40,938 nucleotides of DNA from an uncultured Alphaproteobacteria bacterium (GCA_902512325.1 CABXIT010000011.1:1-40938); one strand, 5' to 3'. Positions 25,883 through 35,095 are shown, counted from the stretch's first letter. Numbers and translations: made by a program. The notes: generated by a model not told the origin, from the letters alone.

Positions 25883-26665
25883 TTAATTTTCTTCGTTTAT
25901 TAGAGAAATTAATTCAGAATGAAGTTTTTCGTTTGCTGAAGCTATAACACTTCCCTTGGAATCAGTGGTTATTTCATCTCCAAATTTATCTGTAACCATT
26001 CCTCCTGCTCCCTCTATTATATTTACTAAAGCCATATAGTCATGAACTTTTAAAGTATCTTCAATAACAATATCAATTAATCCTGAAGCCACCATACCAT
26101 ACATGTAGCAATCACCCCCATAACGGAAATACCTAACTTTATGTGTAATTTTATCTACAGATTTTCTCAGATGTGGCTCATCAAAATATAATCCGGAAGT
26201 GAAAAGATAAGCATCTTCAATTTTTGTTACATTAGATGTTTTTGCAGGTTGTTGATTAATAGTTGAATGCTGATTTTTGACCCCAACCCATCTTTCATCA
26301 TGAGCAGGACAATTGATGATACCAATAATTGGTTTTTTATTTTGTGTTAAAGATATTAAATTTCCAAAATCTTTGTGTCCCGCAATGTAACTTCTAGTTC
26401 CATCAATAGGATCTATAACCCAAATAAATTCTGCATCTGGATTAATGCTATCAAACTCTTCTCCTAAGATGCCGTGATCGGGATATTCTTTTTCTATCAT
26501 TGATCTTATTTTTAATTCAGTATTTTTATCAGCAATAGTAACTGGGCTTTTATCACTTTTGTTATTAATATCTAGAGAAGTTCTAAAATATTCCATTGAT
26601 GTAATACCTGCGACATCAGCAAGTGTGTTAGCAAAGTTTATATATTCCTGATAGGAATTATTCAT
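25883..26665 (-). CDS. hisN: Inositol-monophosphatase-family phosphatase, probable histidinol-phosphatase
   Basis: A 260-residue Mg-dependent phosphatase. It has GEEFD (about 68-72), the metal-binding WVIDPIDGTRSYIAGHKDFG (about 82-101) and the second Asp in VHDYMALVNIIEGAGG (about 212-227). GTRSYIAGHKDFG is the form seen in HisN-type histidinol-phosphate phosphatases rather than plain inositol monophosphatases (GTxNF). It would remove phosphate from histidinol phosphate in the cytoplasm. It lies between yejA and the cytochrome gene, 8 bp from the latter, and may be cotranscribed with it. Related substrates cannot be excluded. Confidence 0.82.
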   Translation of the reverse strand: MNNSYQEYINFANTLADVAGITSMEYFRTSLDINNKSDKSPVTIADKNTELKIRSMIEKEYPDHGILGEEFDSINPDAEFIWVIDPIDGTRSYIAGHKDFGNLISLTQNKKPIIGIINCPAHDERWVGVKNQHSTINQQPAKTSNVTKIEDAYLFTSGLYFDEPHLRKSVDKITHKVRYFRYGGDCYMYGMVASGLIDIVIEDTLKVHDYMALVNIIEGAGGMVTDKFGDEITTDSKGSVIASANEKLHSELISLINEEN

Positions 26666-26673
26666 TATTCAAT

Positions 26674-27219
26674 TTAAGGAAGAGGAGCTGGACTATCAGA
26701 TTGCTCTCTTAAAAATAATACTAAGTCAGCTCTATCTTGAACTTTTTTTAAACCACCAAAGTTCATCTTAGTTCCTTTTATATATTCTTTTGGTTTATAC
26801 AAAAATTGAGCTAATTCTTCATAACCCCATCGACCACCAAATTCAGCTAATTCTTTTGAATAGGCAAAACCTTCAACTTTAGCTTTAGGACTATTAATTA
26901 GATTCCATAAATTCGGACCAACTTTATTTGCGCCTTCCTTATTGTAGGTATGACATGCACTGCATTTTTTAAAATTTTTTTGCCCTTTATCTACAGAGGC
27001 ACTTGCCAATAATAATGAGATAGGCTCTGTAACTTCTTCTTTGGAATCTGATCCAGACACATCGTTAACAGATTCTGGAACTTCAATTTTATAGGCTGTT
27101 TGCTGTATTTCTGTATTATCAACATCAACGATAAAATCACTTATATGGCCTATAACTTTTACTACAATAAGGGCTAATATGATGGAAGCCAAAATTTTGT
27201 TAACTTCAAGTCCAGACAT
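26674..27219 (-). CDS. cycM: Membrane-anchored class I cytochrome c
   Basis: A 181-residue c-type cytochrome. The N-terminal hydrophobic segment (ILASIILALIVVKVIGHI, about 9-26) anchors it to the inner membrane and a linker of about 45 residues leads to the heme domain. Heme binding is CSACH (Cys86, Cys89, His90), and Met152 in GTKMNF is the expected distal ligand. It probably carries electrons from the bc1 complex to the terminal oxidase, as CycM-type proteins do. It is divergent from kdsB, an arrangement with pheA that is common in alphaproteobacteria. Confidence 0.9.
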   Translation of the reverse strand: MSGLEVNKILASIILALIVVKVIGHISDFIVDVDNTEIQQTAYKIEVPESVNDVSGSDSKEEVTEPISLLLASASVDKGQKNFKKCSACHTYNKEGANKVGPNLWNLINSPKAKVEGFAYSKELAEFGGRWGYEELAQFLYKPKEYIKGTKMNFGGLKKVQDRADLVLFLREQSDSPAPLP

Positions 27220-27310
27220 GTGTAAAACATCTATATAGATTTTTTTTAAAATGAATAGAAATGAAAACGTTCAATAAAAAACTAAATATGGCTTAATTGT
27301 CGCATAATTT

Positions 27311-28048
27311 ATGAAAACAGCAATTATTATACCAGCTAGAATGGCCTCTCTACGCTTCCCTAATAAACCCATGGCAAAAATTAATGGAATTCCAATGATA
27401 GAGAGAGTTTGGAAACAAGGAATTAACTCAAAAATAGGAGATGTCTTCGTTGCTTGTTGTGAGGATATAGTGTTTGATTTAATTACATCAAAAGGTGGTA
27501 AGGCAATAATGACTGACCCTGAATTACCTTCAGGAACCGACAGAGTATTTGCTGCATTCAATTTGCTAGATAATAAAGATGAGTATGAAAGTATTATTAA
27601 TCTTCAAGGTGATATGCCTCTAATTGATTCTATCAATATTCAAAGTGTCAACATACCTCTAGAAAATGGATATGATATTGGTACAATAGCAACTAACATC
27701 TCAAGCGATGAAGAAAAAAATGAAAATATTACAAAAGTTTCTATAGATTGGAGAGAACAGGATGTTGTTGGTAATAGTTTAGATTTTTACAAATTTTCAA
27801 AAAAAAAATTAACAAATATTTATCAGCACGTTGGAATTTATAGTTTTAAGCCAATTGCTCTAAGAAAATTTGTTTCTTTGCCTGCTTCTAAAAATGAAAT
27901 AGATAGAAAATTAGAGCAATTAAGAGCAATTGATGCAGGTATTAATATCGGAATAACTTATGTAGAAAATGTACCAATTAGTGTAGACACATTGGAAGAT
28001 TTAATTTTGATAGAAAATATTTTAAAGAATATAGATGAAAACAAATAG
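27311..28048 (+). CDS. kdsB: 3-deoxy-manno-octulosonate cytidylyltransferase
   Basis: Activates Kdo as CMP-Kdo for lipid A-core synthesis, which implies that the organism makes LPS. The 245-residue product has IIPARMASLRFPNKPMAKINGIPMIERV (about 5-32), the nucleotide-binding start, then DPELPSGTDRV (about 73-83), NLQGDMPLID (about 97-106) and HVGIYSFKPIALRKF (about 174-188). Full length. Its last 14 bp overlap the start of pheA, so translation is coupled. It links functionally to the glycosyltransferases elsewhere in the window. Confidence 0.96.
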   Translation: MKTAIIIPARMASLRFPNKPMAKINGIPMIERVWKQGINSKIGDVFVACCEDIVFDLITSKGGKAIMTDPELPSGTDRVFAAFNLLDNKDEYESIINLQGDMPLIDSINIQSVNIPLENGYDIGTIATNISSDEEKNENITKVSIDWREQDVVGNSLDFYKFSKKKLTNIYQHVGIYSFKPIALRKFVSLPASKNEIDRKLEQLRAIDAGINIGITYVENVPISVDTLEDLILIENILKNIDENK

Positions 28049-28874
28049 TTTTGCCTTTCAGGGAGTTAGTGGTGCCTATAGCGAACAAGCTGGTAAAAAT
28101 GTTTTTCCAGACGCAAATAGTGTGCCTTGTGCAACATTTGAAGAGATGTTTGCTTGTGTAAGGGATGGTCAAGCTGACATTGCATTAGTGCCAATTGAAA
28201 ATTCTCAAGCTGGGAGAGTTGCTGATACTCAAAGATTGATACCAGACTCTGATTTAAATATTATTGGAGAATATTTTTTAGAAGTAAGGCATAATTTATT
28301 AGCAATACCTGGGGCTAAAATAAGTGATATAAAAAGAATACATAGTCATGAGCAAGGTATAGCACAGTGTAGAAACAAAATCATAAAACTCAATAAAGAA
28401 ATGGTTATAGCGGCTGACACAGCAGGTTCAGCAAAAAAGATATCGGAACTGAATAAAAAAGAAGATGCTGCTATAGCATCAGCTCTTGCTGCAGAGATAT
28501 ATAATTTAGAGATTCTTGAAGCAAATTTTCAAGATGCCCAATATAATGTTACCAGATTTTTAATTATGTCAAAAAATAAGAGCAGCATAGAATCTAATGA
28601 GAATGATCTTTTAACAACTCTTGTATTTGTAGTTAGAAGCATTCCTGCATCTTTGTATAAATGTCTAGGGGGCTTTGCTAGTAATGGAATTAATATAACA
28701 AAATTAGAAAGCTACATTCACCCACAAGGTTTTGATGTAGCACAATTCTATATTGATTTTGAAGGACACCCAGATGATAAATCGGTAAAATTGGCATTTG
28801 AGGAAATGAAATTTTTTTGTAAAGAAATTAAAGTCCTGGGTGTTTATAAAAAGTCTGAATTTAGAAAAAAATAA
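28035..28874 (+). CDS. pheA: Prephenate dehydratase
   Basis: Converts prephenate to phenylpyruvate for phenylalanine synthesis. The 279-residue protein has the periplasmic-binding-like catalytic domain, starting FAFQGVSGAYSEQAG, with ALVPIENSQAGRV (about 54-66) and the catalytic NVTRFLIM (Thr-Arg-Phe, about 175-182), then a C-terminal ACT domain (about 195-275) for feedback inhibition by phenylalanine. The ESRP-type motif of the ACT domain reads ESYIHPQGFDVAQFYID. It has no chorismate mutase domain. It overlaps kdsB by 14 bp and precedes the SRP RNA. Confidence 0.95.
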   Translation: MKTNSFAFQGVSGAYSEQAGKNVFPDANSVPCATFEEMFACVRDGQADIALVPIENSQAGRVADTQRLIPDSDLNIIGEYFLEVRHNLLAIPGAKISDIKRIHSHEQGIAQCRNKIIKLNKEMVIAADTAGSAKKISELNKKEDAAIASALAAEIYNLEILEANFQDAQYNVTRFLIMSKNKSSIESNENDLLTTLVFVVRSIPASLYKCLGGFASNGINITKLESYIHPQGFDVAQFYIDFEGHPDDKSVKLAFEEMKFFCKEIKVLGVYKKSEFRKK

Positions 28875-28917
28875 ACATAAAAGATAAATCACGAGTTATT
28901 TTTTCATTCTTTAATGA

Positions 28918-28923
28918 TATAGT
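28918..28923 (+). promoter_or_regulatory. Candidate -10 element of the SRP RNA gene
   Basis: TATAGT ends 6 bases before the predicted RNA 5' end at 28930, the right distance for a -10 box. No good -35 box is visible. Confidence 0.45.
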
Positions 28924-28929
28924 AGACAT

Positions 28930-29017
28930 GGAAGGTTTGAGGGCGAGTATCTTGTTAATCCAGTCAGGTCTGAAAAGAAGCAGCTGTACCAAGTCTATTC
29001 GGGTCTTATAACCTTCC
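28930..29017 (+). ncRNA. ffs: Signal recognition particle RNA (4.5S type)
   Basis: A compact bacterial SRP RNA of about 88 nt. The ends pair (GGAAGGTT 28930-28937 with AACCTTCC 29010-29017). The apical conserved portion is recognisable around CAGGTCTGAAAAGAAGCAGC (about 28964-28983), which corresponds to the Ffh-binding GGTC..GAAGCAGC loops; the usual GGAAGG core reads GAAAAG. It binds Ffh and directs membrane-protein targeting. The position directly before dnaX is common in alphaproteobacteria. Confidence 0.9.
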
Positions 29018-29025
29018 TTAAAATT

Positions 29026-30711
29026 ATGACAGAAAATATTAAATATAAAGTACTTGCTAGAAAATATAGGCCGCAAACCTTTGCTGATTTAATTGGGCAA
29101 GAGACTTTGGTTCAAATTTTAACAAATGCAATAACTACTAACAGGATTGCAAATGCATATCTTTTAACAGGTGTTCGCGGTGTTGGTAAAACAACTACCG
29201 CAAGACTAATTTCAATGAGTTTAAATTGTGAAAATAGGAATGAAAGCAGTTGTGAGCCATGTGGAAATTGTGATTCATGTCAATCTATCAGATCAGATCA
29301 TAATTTAGATGTTATTGAAATGGATGCTGCTAGCAAAACTGGAGTTGATGACGTCCGAGAAATTATCGATAATGTAAAATATAAACCAGTAAATAGTTTA
29401 TTTAAAATCTTTATTATTGATGAAGTGCATATGCTTTCTAAAAGTGCATTTAATGCTTTATTGAAAACATTAGAAGAACCTCCTGAACATGTTAAATTTA
29501 TATTTGCAACAACTGAAGTTAAAAAAATTCCAGTTACAATCTTATCTAGATGTCAACGTTTTGATCTTAAAAGAGTTGAATCAGAAAACTTAGGTAAGCA
29601 TATAAAAAGAATTTCAGAACTAGAAAAAGTTAAAATTAATGATGACGCTATCGCATTATTAGTAAGAGCAGGTGATGGCTCAGTTAGAGACTCCATAAGT
29701 TTGCTTGATCAAGCAATTATTAATAACAACATAACTGTTACAGCTGAAACAGTTACAAGCATGTTAGGATTAGCCGATCGAGGTAAAATTTATGATCTTA
29801 TTGAAAATATCACCAAAGGGAATGCTTCAGAATCATTAATTCTTTTTAGAGATTTGTATAATTCAGGAGCTGATATTTTGATGATTTTTGAAGAATTATT
29901 AAATGCAATTCACTCTATTACCCAAATAAAAATTTCTCCAGATATAAAAAAAGATATTTCTATACCTGAAGTTGAGAGAGTTAGAGGAATGAATTTTGCC
30001 AATCAATTATCCATGAACGCCCTTGGTGTTATGTGGCAAGTGCTTTTCAAAGGTTTTCAAGAATTACAAAATGGATATCAACTTTTTCAACTTGGAGAAA
30101 TGATAATAATAAGATTAATATATATAAATAACAATTCAAGCCCTGAAGAGCATACTAAAGAAATTCCATCAAAACATAATAGTAATAATCAGTTAGATTC
30201 TAAAGATCAGGAAATAAAAAAAAAAATTAATTTAAATAATAATCAAAAACCAGTTGCCCCCCCTAAATTAAATGAAACAAATAAATCTTCTCTAATTAAA
30301 ATTTCAAATTTTAGACAATTTGTTGATCTTTTTTATAATAAAAAAGAGGCTTTATTTCATGCTCAGCTGTATAATTCGGTTAAATTAATTTCATTTAAAG
30401 AAGGTGAGATTGTTATAAATACTGCATTAATTAGAGATCAACATTTTAATCGTAATGTAGCAAAACTGATATCTAAATGGACAGGTAGAATATGGCAGAT
30501 TCATTCTTCAGATAGTAATATTGGAAGTTCATTAAGTGAAGAAGATGTTGTTAATCAACAAAATGAAATAAAAACTATGAAAAACAATCCTAAAGTAAAA
30601 AAAATACTAGAAGCTCTTCCAGGTTTGAGTATTCATTCTATTACTGATATTACAGAAACTGTTGATGAAACAATTAATGAATTTAATTCAGAAAATCAAA
30701 AGGAGGTATGA
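29026..30711 (+). CDS. dnaX: DNA polymerase III subunits tau/gamma
   Basis: The clamp-loader ATPase of the replisome, 561 residues. It has Walker A GVRGVGKTT (49-57), zinc-binding cysteines Cys68, 76, 79, 82 and 85 (four of which serve as ligands), Walker B IFIIDEVHML (about 127-136), and the SRC motif LSRCQRFDLKR. The N-terminal clamp-loader domains end near residue 370; a low-complexity linker (about 375-420) and tau-specific C-terminal domains follow. An A11 run at 30216-30226 lies in the linker: slippage by one base either way meets a stop at once, giving a product of about 401-402 residues like gamma. The 3' end contains the ybaB ribosome binding site. Confidence 0.96.
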   Translation: MTENIKYKVLARKYRPQTFADLIGQETLVQILTNAITTNRIANAYLLTGVRGVGKTTTARLISMSLNCENRNESSCEPCGNCDSCQSIRSDHNLDVIEMDAASKTGVDDVREIIDNVKYKPVNSLFKIFIIDEVHMLSKSAFNALLKTLEEPPEHVKFIFATTEVKKIPVTILSRCQRFDLKRVESENLGKHIKRISELEKVKINDDAIALLVRAGDGSVRDSISLLDQAIINNNITVTAETVTSMLGLADRGKIYDLIENITKGNASESLILFRDLYNSGADILMIFEELLNAIHSITQIKISPDIKKDISIPEVERVRGMNFANQLSMNALGVMWQVLFKGFQELQNGYQLFQLGEMIIIRLIYINNNSSPEEHTKEIPSKHNSNNQLDSKDQEIKKKINLNNNQKPVAPPKLNETNKSSLIKISNFRQFVDLFYNKKEALFHAQLYNSVKLISFKEGEIVINTALIRDQHFNRNVAKLISKWTGRIWQIHSSDSNIGSSLSEEDVVNQQNEIKTMKNNPKVKKILEALPGLSIHSITDITETVDETINEFNSENQKEV

Positions 30712-31034
30712 TGGTTAATATAGGCAATATGATGAAACAAGCACAGCAACTCCAACAAAAAATGGCAGATGCACAAGAAAAATTAAGCTCTATTGAAGTT
30801 GAAGGCGAATCTGGGGGCGGGGTAGTAAAAGTTACTGCTACTGCTAAAGGAGAAATAAAAAGAATTAATCTTGATCAGAGCTTATTAAAACCTGAGGATA
30901 AAGAAATAACTGAAGATTTAATAGTTGCTGCTATTAATGATGCTAAACAAAAAGGTGAAGTGGCCGCACAAGAAGAAATGAAATCTGTTACTGGAGGATT
31001 ACCTTTACCACCTGGAATGAAGTTGCCTTTTTAA
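30711..31034 (+). CDS. ybaB: YbaB/EbfC family nucleoid-associated protein
   Basis: A small DNA-binding protein of about 107 residues that acts as a dimer, usually encoded between dnaX and recR. Family features are NMMKQAQQLQQKMADAQEKL (N-terminal helix), GGGVVKVTATAKGEIKRI and the closing GGLPLPPGMKLPF. The gene has two tandem ATG codons, 30708 and 30711; AGGAGG at 30701-30706 is only 1 nt from the first and 4 nt from the second, so the second is preferred. It overlaps the dnaX stop, and recR begins 3 bp after its stop. Confidence 0.93.
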   Translation: MVNIGNMMKQAQQLQQKMADAQEKLSSIEVEGESGGGVVKVTATAKGEIKRINLDQSLLKPEDKEITEDLIVAAINDAKQKGEVAAQEEMKSVTGGLPLPPGMKLPF

Positions 31035-31037
31035 ATA

Positions 31038-31637
31038 ATGGATGGATCTGCAATAGAAAAATTAATAGCTGAAATTTCTAAACTGCCTGGTTTAGGAAGA
31101 CGTTCAGCACAGAGGATTGCTCTATATTTATTAAAAAACAAAGATCGATCATTATTGCCTTTAATACAAACATTAGAATCTTCTCATAAACTCATTATCG
31201 AATGTTCTTTATGTGGCAATGTAGACATGTCGAATCCTTGTAATATTTGCTCAGGTTTAAACAGGGATAAGAAATCAATTTGCATCATAGAGGATGTTTC
31301 TGACTTATGGACATTTGAGAGAACTGGTTTTTATAGAGGATTATACCATGTATTAGGAGGATCTTTATCAGCGATAAATGGCATTGGTACTGAAGAGTTG
31401 ACAATTAAGAAATTAATAAAAAGAATTGAAGAAAATGAAATTAATGAAGTGATACTTGCATTAAGCACTACTATTGAAGGTCAAACTACAACGCATGTAG
31501 TCGCTGATAAATTAGAAACATTTACAAATTTAACAGTTACAAGATTAGCGCAAGGAATACCTATTGGAGGTGAAGTGCACTATTTAGATGAAAATACTCT
31601 CAATACCGCATTTCAATCTCGAAAAAAAATTGTTTAG
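31038..31637 (+). CDS. recR: Recombination mediator RecR
   Basis: RecR works with RecO/RecF to load RecA on gapped DNA. The 199-residue product has a helix-hairpin-helix (KLPGLGRRSAQRIA, about 16-29), a four-cysteine zinc motif (CSLCGNVDMSNPCNIC, about 56-71), a Toprim domain (CIIEDVSDL) and the C-terminal TRLAQGIPIGGEVHYLDE. Full length for the family. It completes the dnaX-ybaB-recR cluster. Confidence 0.97.
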   Translation: MDGSAIEKLIAEISKLPGLGRRSAQRIALYLLKNKDRSLLPLIQTLESSHKLIIECSLCGNVDMSNPCNICSGLNRDKKSICIIEDVSDLWTFERTGFYRGLYHVLGGSLSAINGIGTEELTIKKLIKRIEENEINEVILALSTTIEGQTTTHVVADKLETFTNLTVTRLAQGIPIGGEVHYLDENTLNTAFQSRKKIV

Positions 31638-31642
31638 TAATA

Positions 31643-32143
31643 ATGATGGAAATACTATTAGTTCCTAACGAGTTTTTACGTCAAAAAGCAAAAAGACTCA
31701 TTAATATTACAAATGAAGATATTAAAATTGCTAATCAAATGATGGATACAATGATTAAGGCCCCAGGTGTTGGATTAGCAGCAAATCAGGTTGGTGTATT
31801 AAAACAAATTGTTACAATTAATTTTGAAGACAAGGAAAATGATAAAAAAGCTAATTACATATTATTTAACCCTTCAATAATAGAATATTCAGATGAAAAA
31901 GTTATAATGGAAGAAGGGTGCTTATCGCTACCTGAGCAATACGCCGATATTGAAAGACCAAAAAAAATTGTTTTAGAATATATTGATGAAAATGAAAAAA
32001 TGATAAAAAAAGAAATAGATGGTTATGAAGCCAGAATATTGCAGCATGAAATAGATCATTTATCTGGAAAATTATTTGTAGATTATTTATCTTCTTTAAA
32101 AAGAAATATAATAATAAAAAAAGTTAAAAAATTAAAAAAATAA
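31643..32143 (+). CDS. def: Peptide deformylase
   Basis: Removes the formyl group from nascent proteins. The 166-residue protein has the three motifs in order: GVGLAANQVG (motif I), EEGCLSLP with the metal-binding Cys (motif II) and QHEIDHLSG with the HExxH-type His, Glu and His (motif III). An alternative ATG lies 3 bp downstream of 31643. Its stop overlaps the fmt start by one base. def-fmt-truA is a conserved alphaproteobacterial order. Confidence 0.96.
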   Translation: MMEILLVPNEFLRQKAKRLINITNEDIKIANQMMDTMIKAPGVGLAANQVGVLKQIVTINFEDKENDKKANYILFNPSIIEYSDEKVIMEEGCLSLPEQYADIERPKKIVLEYIDENEKMIKKEIDGYEARILQHEIDHLSGKLFVDYLSSLKRNIIIKKVKKLKK

Positions 32144-33066
32144 TGATTGATAAAAAAATAATTTTTATGGGCACACCAGATATAGCTGCTCAACATCTAA
32201 ATATTTTGATTGAAAATAATTTAAATATAGTTGGTGTGTTTACACAGCCTCCAAGAAAAAAAAATAGAGGTATGCGTATTGAAGAAAGCGCAGTACATCA
32301 AATTGCAAGCAAAAATAATATAGAAGTTTATTATCCTTCTATAATTAATGACACAGTTATAGAACAAACAAAAAGTTTACAACCTGACTTAATTATTGTT
32401 GTAGCCTATGGTATAATTTTACCTACATCATTTATAAATATTCCCCAATACGGATGTATTAATATCCATGTCTCTTTATTACCCAGATGGAGAGGGGCAA
32501 CTCCTATAGAACATGCATTGTTGGCAGGTGATAATAAAACTGGAATTAGTATAATTAATATTACCTCAAAACTTGATGCAGGAGATATTCTCATGCAGGA
32601 GAGTTTTTTACTTGATAAGAATATGTACTGCGATGATTTAACTTTAAATCTTACAAATCTTGGAAAAAAAACAATGATAAAAACTCTACCACTCTTATTT
32701 GAAAATAAAATTATCGGGAAAAAACAAGATGAAAGTAAAGTTACTTATGCAAATAAATTTTTAAGTGAAGATAGAAAAATTAATTTTCATAACTCTACTA
32801 AAGATGTTTATAACCACATACGTGCACATGGACCAAAACCAGGGTCATGGTTTACTTATAAAGGTGAGAGGATAAAAATAATTAAAGCAAAAAAAACTAA
32901 TGAGTCAGGACAAAGTTCAACAATTTTAAATAAAGATTTTATGATCGGGTGTAAAGATGGAGGTATCATTCCGCTACTTATACAACGAGAAGGTAAAAAA
33001 ACAGTTAGCCTAGATGATTTTTTGCGAGGTTTTAAATTCTCAATTCAAGATAAATTGAATGCATAA
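32143..33066 (+). CDS. fmt: Methionyl-tRNA formyltransferase
   Basis: Formylates initiator Met-tRNA using 10-formyl-tetrahydrofolate. The 307-residue protein starts KKIIFMGTPDIAAQHL and includes NIHVSLLPRWRGATPIEHALLAGD (about 106-129, with the catalytic Asn-His) and a C-terminal OB-like domain (about 205-307). It precedes truA with an 8 bp overlap. Confidence 0.96.
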   Translation: MIDKKIIFMGTPDIAAQHLNILIENNLNIVGVFTQPPRKKNRGMRIEESAVHQIASKNNIEVYYPSIINDTVIEQTKSLQPDLIIVVAYGIILPTSFINIPQYGCINIHVSLLPRWRGATPIEHALLAGDNKTGISIINITSKLDAGDILMQESFLLDKNMYCDDLTLNLTNLGKKTMIKTLPLLFENKIIGKKQDESKVTYANKFLSEDRKINFHNSTKDVYNHIRAHGPKPGSWFTYKGERIKIIKAKKTNESGQSSTILNKDFMIGCKDGGIIPLLIQREGKKTVSLDDFLRGFKFSIQDKLNA

Positions 33067-33793
33067 TTATAAAATTATTGTTGAATATGATGGTACTAAT
33101 TTTGTTGGTTGGCAGCAGCAAGAAAATGGTCAATCAATACAAGCCACTCTTCAAGAGGCAGCACTTAAACTTTCGGGGGAAAAAGTAACAATTTTTGGAG
33201 CTGGGAGAACAGATTCAGGTGTTCATGCTTATGGTCAAGTAGCCTCTTTTACTATTAATAAAAAAATTGAAACAGATGTAATTAGAGATGGATTAAACCA
33301 ACATTTAAGACCCCATCAAATTTCAGTTCAAAAGGCAGAATTAGTTGATAGTGAATTTCATGCAAGGTTTTCTGCAACAAAAAGATGGTACGAATACAAA
33401 ATAATTAATAGAAGACCTCCCCTAACGATTGATACAAATAGAGCTTGGTGTGTTTATAAAAAAATAAATGTTGATAAAATGAAGACTGAGTCATCCTCTT
33501 TTTTAGGAAAACATGATTTAAATGCATTCCGTTCTGCCCATTGTCAATCAAAGAGCAGTGTAAAAACAATTGAAAATATTCATATTAAAAATGAAGGTGA
33601 TCAAATTATTTTTAATGTTTGTGCAAAATCTTTTTTACATTCTCAAGTCAGAATAATGGTAGGCACATTGGTAGATATTGCTAAAGGCAATATTAATAAA
33701 ACAATTATAGATATTATTAATTCAAAGAATAGAGAAATTGCAGGTCAAACCGCACCTGCTCATGGTTTGTATTTAAAAAAAATTGATTACTAA
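33059..33793 (+). CDS. truA: tRNA pseudouridine(38-40) synthase
   Basis: Makes pseudouridine in the anticodon arm of many tRNAs. The 244-residue protein has NFVGWQQQENGQSIQATL (about 13-30), the catalytic GAGRTDSGVHAYGQVA with Asp52, and FLHSQVRIMVGTLVDIAKG (about 193-210). The start is inside the end of fmt. Convergent with the DUF1289 gene, 12 bp away. Confidence 0.96.
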   Translation: MHNYKIIVEYDGTNFVGWQQQENGQSIQATLQEAALKLSGEKVTIFGAGRTDSGVHAYGQVASFTINKKIETDVIRDGLNQHLRPHQISVQKAELVDSEFHARFSATKRWYEYKIINRRPPLTIDTNRAWCVYKKINVDKMKTESSSFLGKHDLNAFRSAHCQSKSSVKTIENIHIKNEGDQIIFNVCAKSFLHSQVRIMVGTLVDIAKGNINKTIIDIINSKNREIAGQTAPAHGLYLKKIDY

Positions 33794-33805
33794 TTTTTAT
33801 ATTTT

Positions 33806-34084
33806 TTAATTATTGCGAGACTCTAACAACTTTTTCTTAATTAATGATAATCCATCATCTTGCTTTGATTTATAGGACTTATTAAATGCTTCTAACTGCC
33901 ATCCACCAAGACGATTTCTTAATTCTTCAATATTAGTTAACTTCCACTCGTTAGTTGTATTTTCATCTTTCCAAGTTTTTTTTTCATCATTAGATCTACC
34001 ACAGCCATAGCAAAAGCCACTTATAGGATCTGTTTTGCACACACTAATACAAGGAGATATCACATTTTCTTCAGTCATATACAT
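33806..34084 (-). CDS. DUF1289 family small cysteine-rich protein
   Basis: A 92-residue protein with the DUF1289 pattern SPCISVCKTDPISGFCYGCGRS (about 10-31): four cysteines that could bind a metal or Fe-S cluster. A helical stretch (EWKLTNIEELRNRLGGWQLEAF) follows. The role of the family is not established. A second Met at residue 3 (ATG at 34078) is an equally good start. Divergent from the dehydratase gene, 45 bp away. Confidence 0.85.
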   Translation of the reverse strand: MYMTEENVISPCISVCKTDPISGFCYGCGRSNDEKKTWKDENTTNEWKLTNIEELRNRLGGWQLEAFNKSYKSKQDDGLSLIKKKLLESRNN

Positions 34085-34129
34085 TTAGATATATTTTTTT
34101 CTTATCAATTCAAATAAAATAAGAAATTA

Positions 34130-35095
34130 ATGTCAGATTTTAGTTATTTAAATATTGAAACAGCTTATGAAAATATTAAGCATGACCTTGATAAAACTCC
34201 ATTAATTACAAACGATTACATAAACCAATTATTGGATGCAAAAGTTTATTTTAAGTTAGAAAATTTACAAAAAACTGGATCATTTAAGCTTCGAGGGGCT
34301 ACAAATAAAATTAGTCAATTATCTAAAGAACAAAAATTAAGGGGCCTTGTTGCATATTCTTCAGGGAATCATGCGCAAGCAGTAGCCTATGCTTCTTTGC
34401 AAAAAAATATTAGTGCAAAGATTATTATGCCCAATAATGCACCAAAAATTAAAATTGAAAATACTAAAAAATATAAAGCAGAAGTTGTTTTATATGATCC
34501 TCAAAAAGAAATACGAGAGGAAATTGGCAAAGAGATTGAAAAGAAAGAAAATAGGATGCTTATAAAACCCTATGATGATTATGATATTATAGCTGGACAG
34601 GGAACTGCAGGATATGAAATTTCTCAAGATTTAGCAAATTTATCAATTACTCCTGATATTTATTTGTGTTGTTGTGGAGGAGGTGGTCTAGTAGCAGGAA
34701 CCTCAACTTATTTAAAATATAAATATCCTAACATTAAATCATTTGCTGTAGAACCATACGGTTTTGATGATACAAAAATTTCTCTTATAAATAAAAAAAT
34801 AATTTCTAATAAGCCAGGGTTTAGCTCTATCTGTGATGCGATTATTACACCTCAACCAGGTCAATTAACTTTTCCAATAAATCTTAAAACGTTATCAGGA
34901 GGAATTGTTGTAGAAGATGATGAAGTAAAAAATTCTATTAAACTTTTAGCAGAACATTTAAAGATTGTTGTTGAGCCTGGAGGGGCAGTAGCCGCAACTG
35001 CTGCATTAACAAAAAAAATAGACTTAAAAAACAAAACAGTAGTCGTTATGATTTCTGGTGGAAATATTGATTTAGATAAATTTAGCAGTTTATGA
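34130..35095 (+). CDS. Threonine/serine dehydratase (PLP fold type II)
   Basis: A 321-residue PLP enzyme that probably deaminates threonine or serine. Lys53 in GSFKLRGATNKI is the expected PLP-binding lysine; the cofactor phosphate loop is CCCGGGGLVAGT (about 183-194); SGGNID near the C-terminus contacts the PLP ring. There is no C-terminal ACT-like regulatory domain, so it resembles the short TdcB or serine-racemase-like forms rather than full IlvA. The gene ends 4 bp into the start of the aminopeptidase gene, suggesting cotranscription. Confidence 0.87.
   Translation: MSDFSYLNIETAYENIKHDLDKTPLITNDYINQLLDAKVYFKLENLQKTGSFKLRGATNKISQLSKEQKLRGLVAYSSGNHAQAVAYASLQKNISAKIIMPNNAPKIKIENTKKYKAEVVLYDPQKEIREEIGKEIEKKENRMLIKPYDDYDIIAGQGTAGYEISQDLANLSITPDIYLCCCGGGGLVAGTSTYLKYKYPNIKSFAVEPYGFDDTKISLINKKIISNKPGFSSICDAIITPQPGQLTFPINLKTLSGGIVVEDDEVKNSIKLLAEHLKIVVEPGGAVAATAALTKKIDLKNKTVVVMISGGNIDLDKFSSL

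Noticed and set aside
28861-29076. A minus-strand reading frame over the SRP RNA
   Set aside because: It is antisense to a structured RNA with clear conserved motifs and paired ends, and the translation has no recognisable features.
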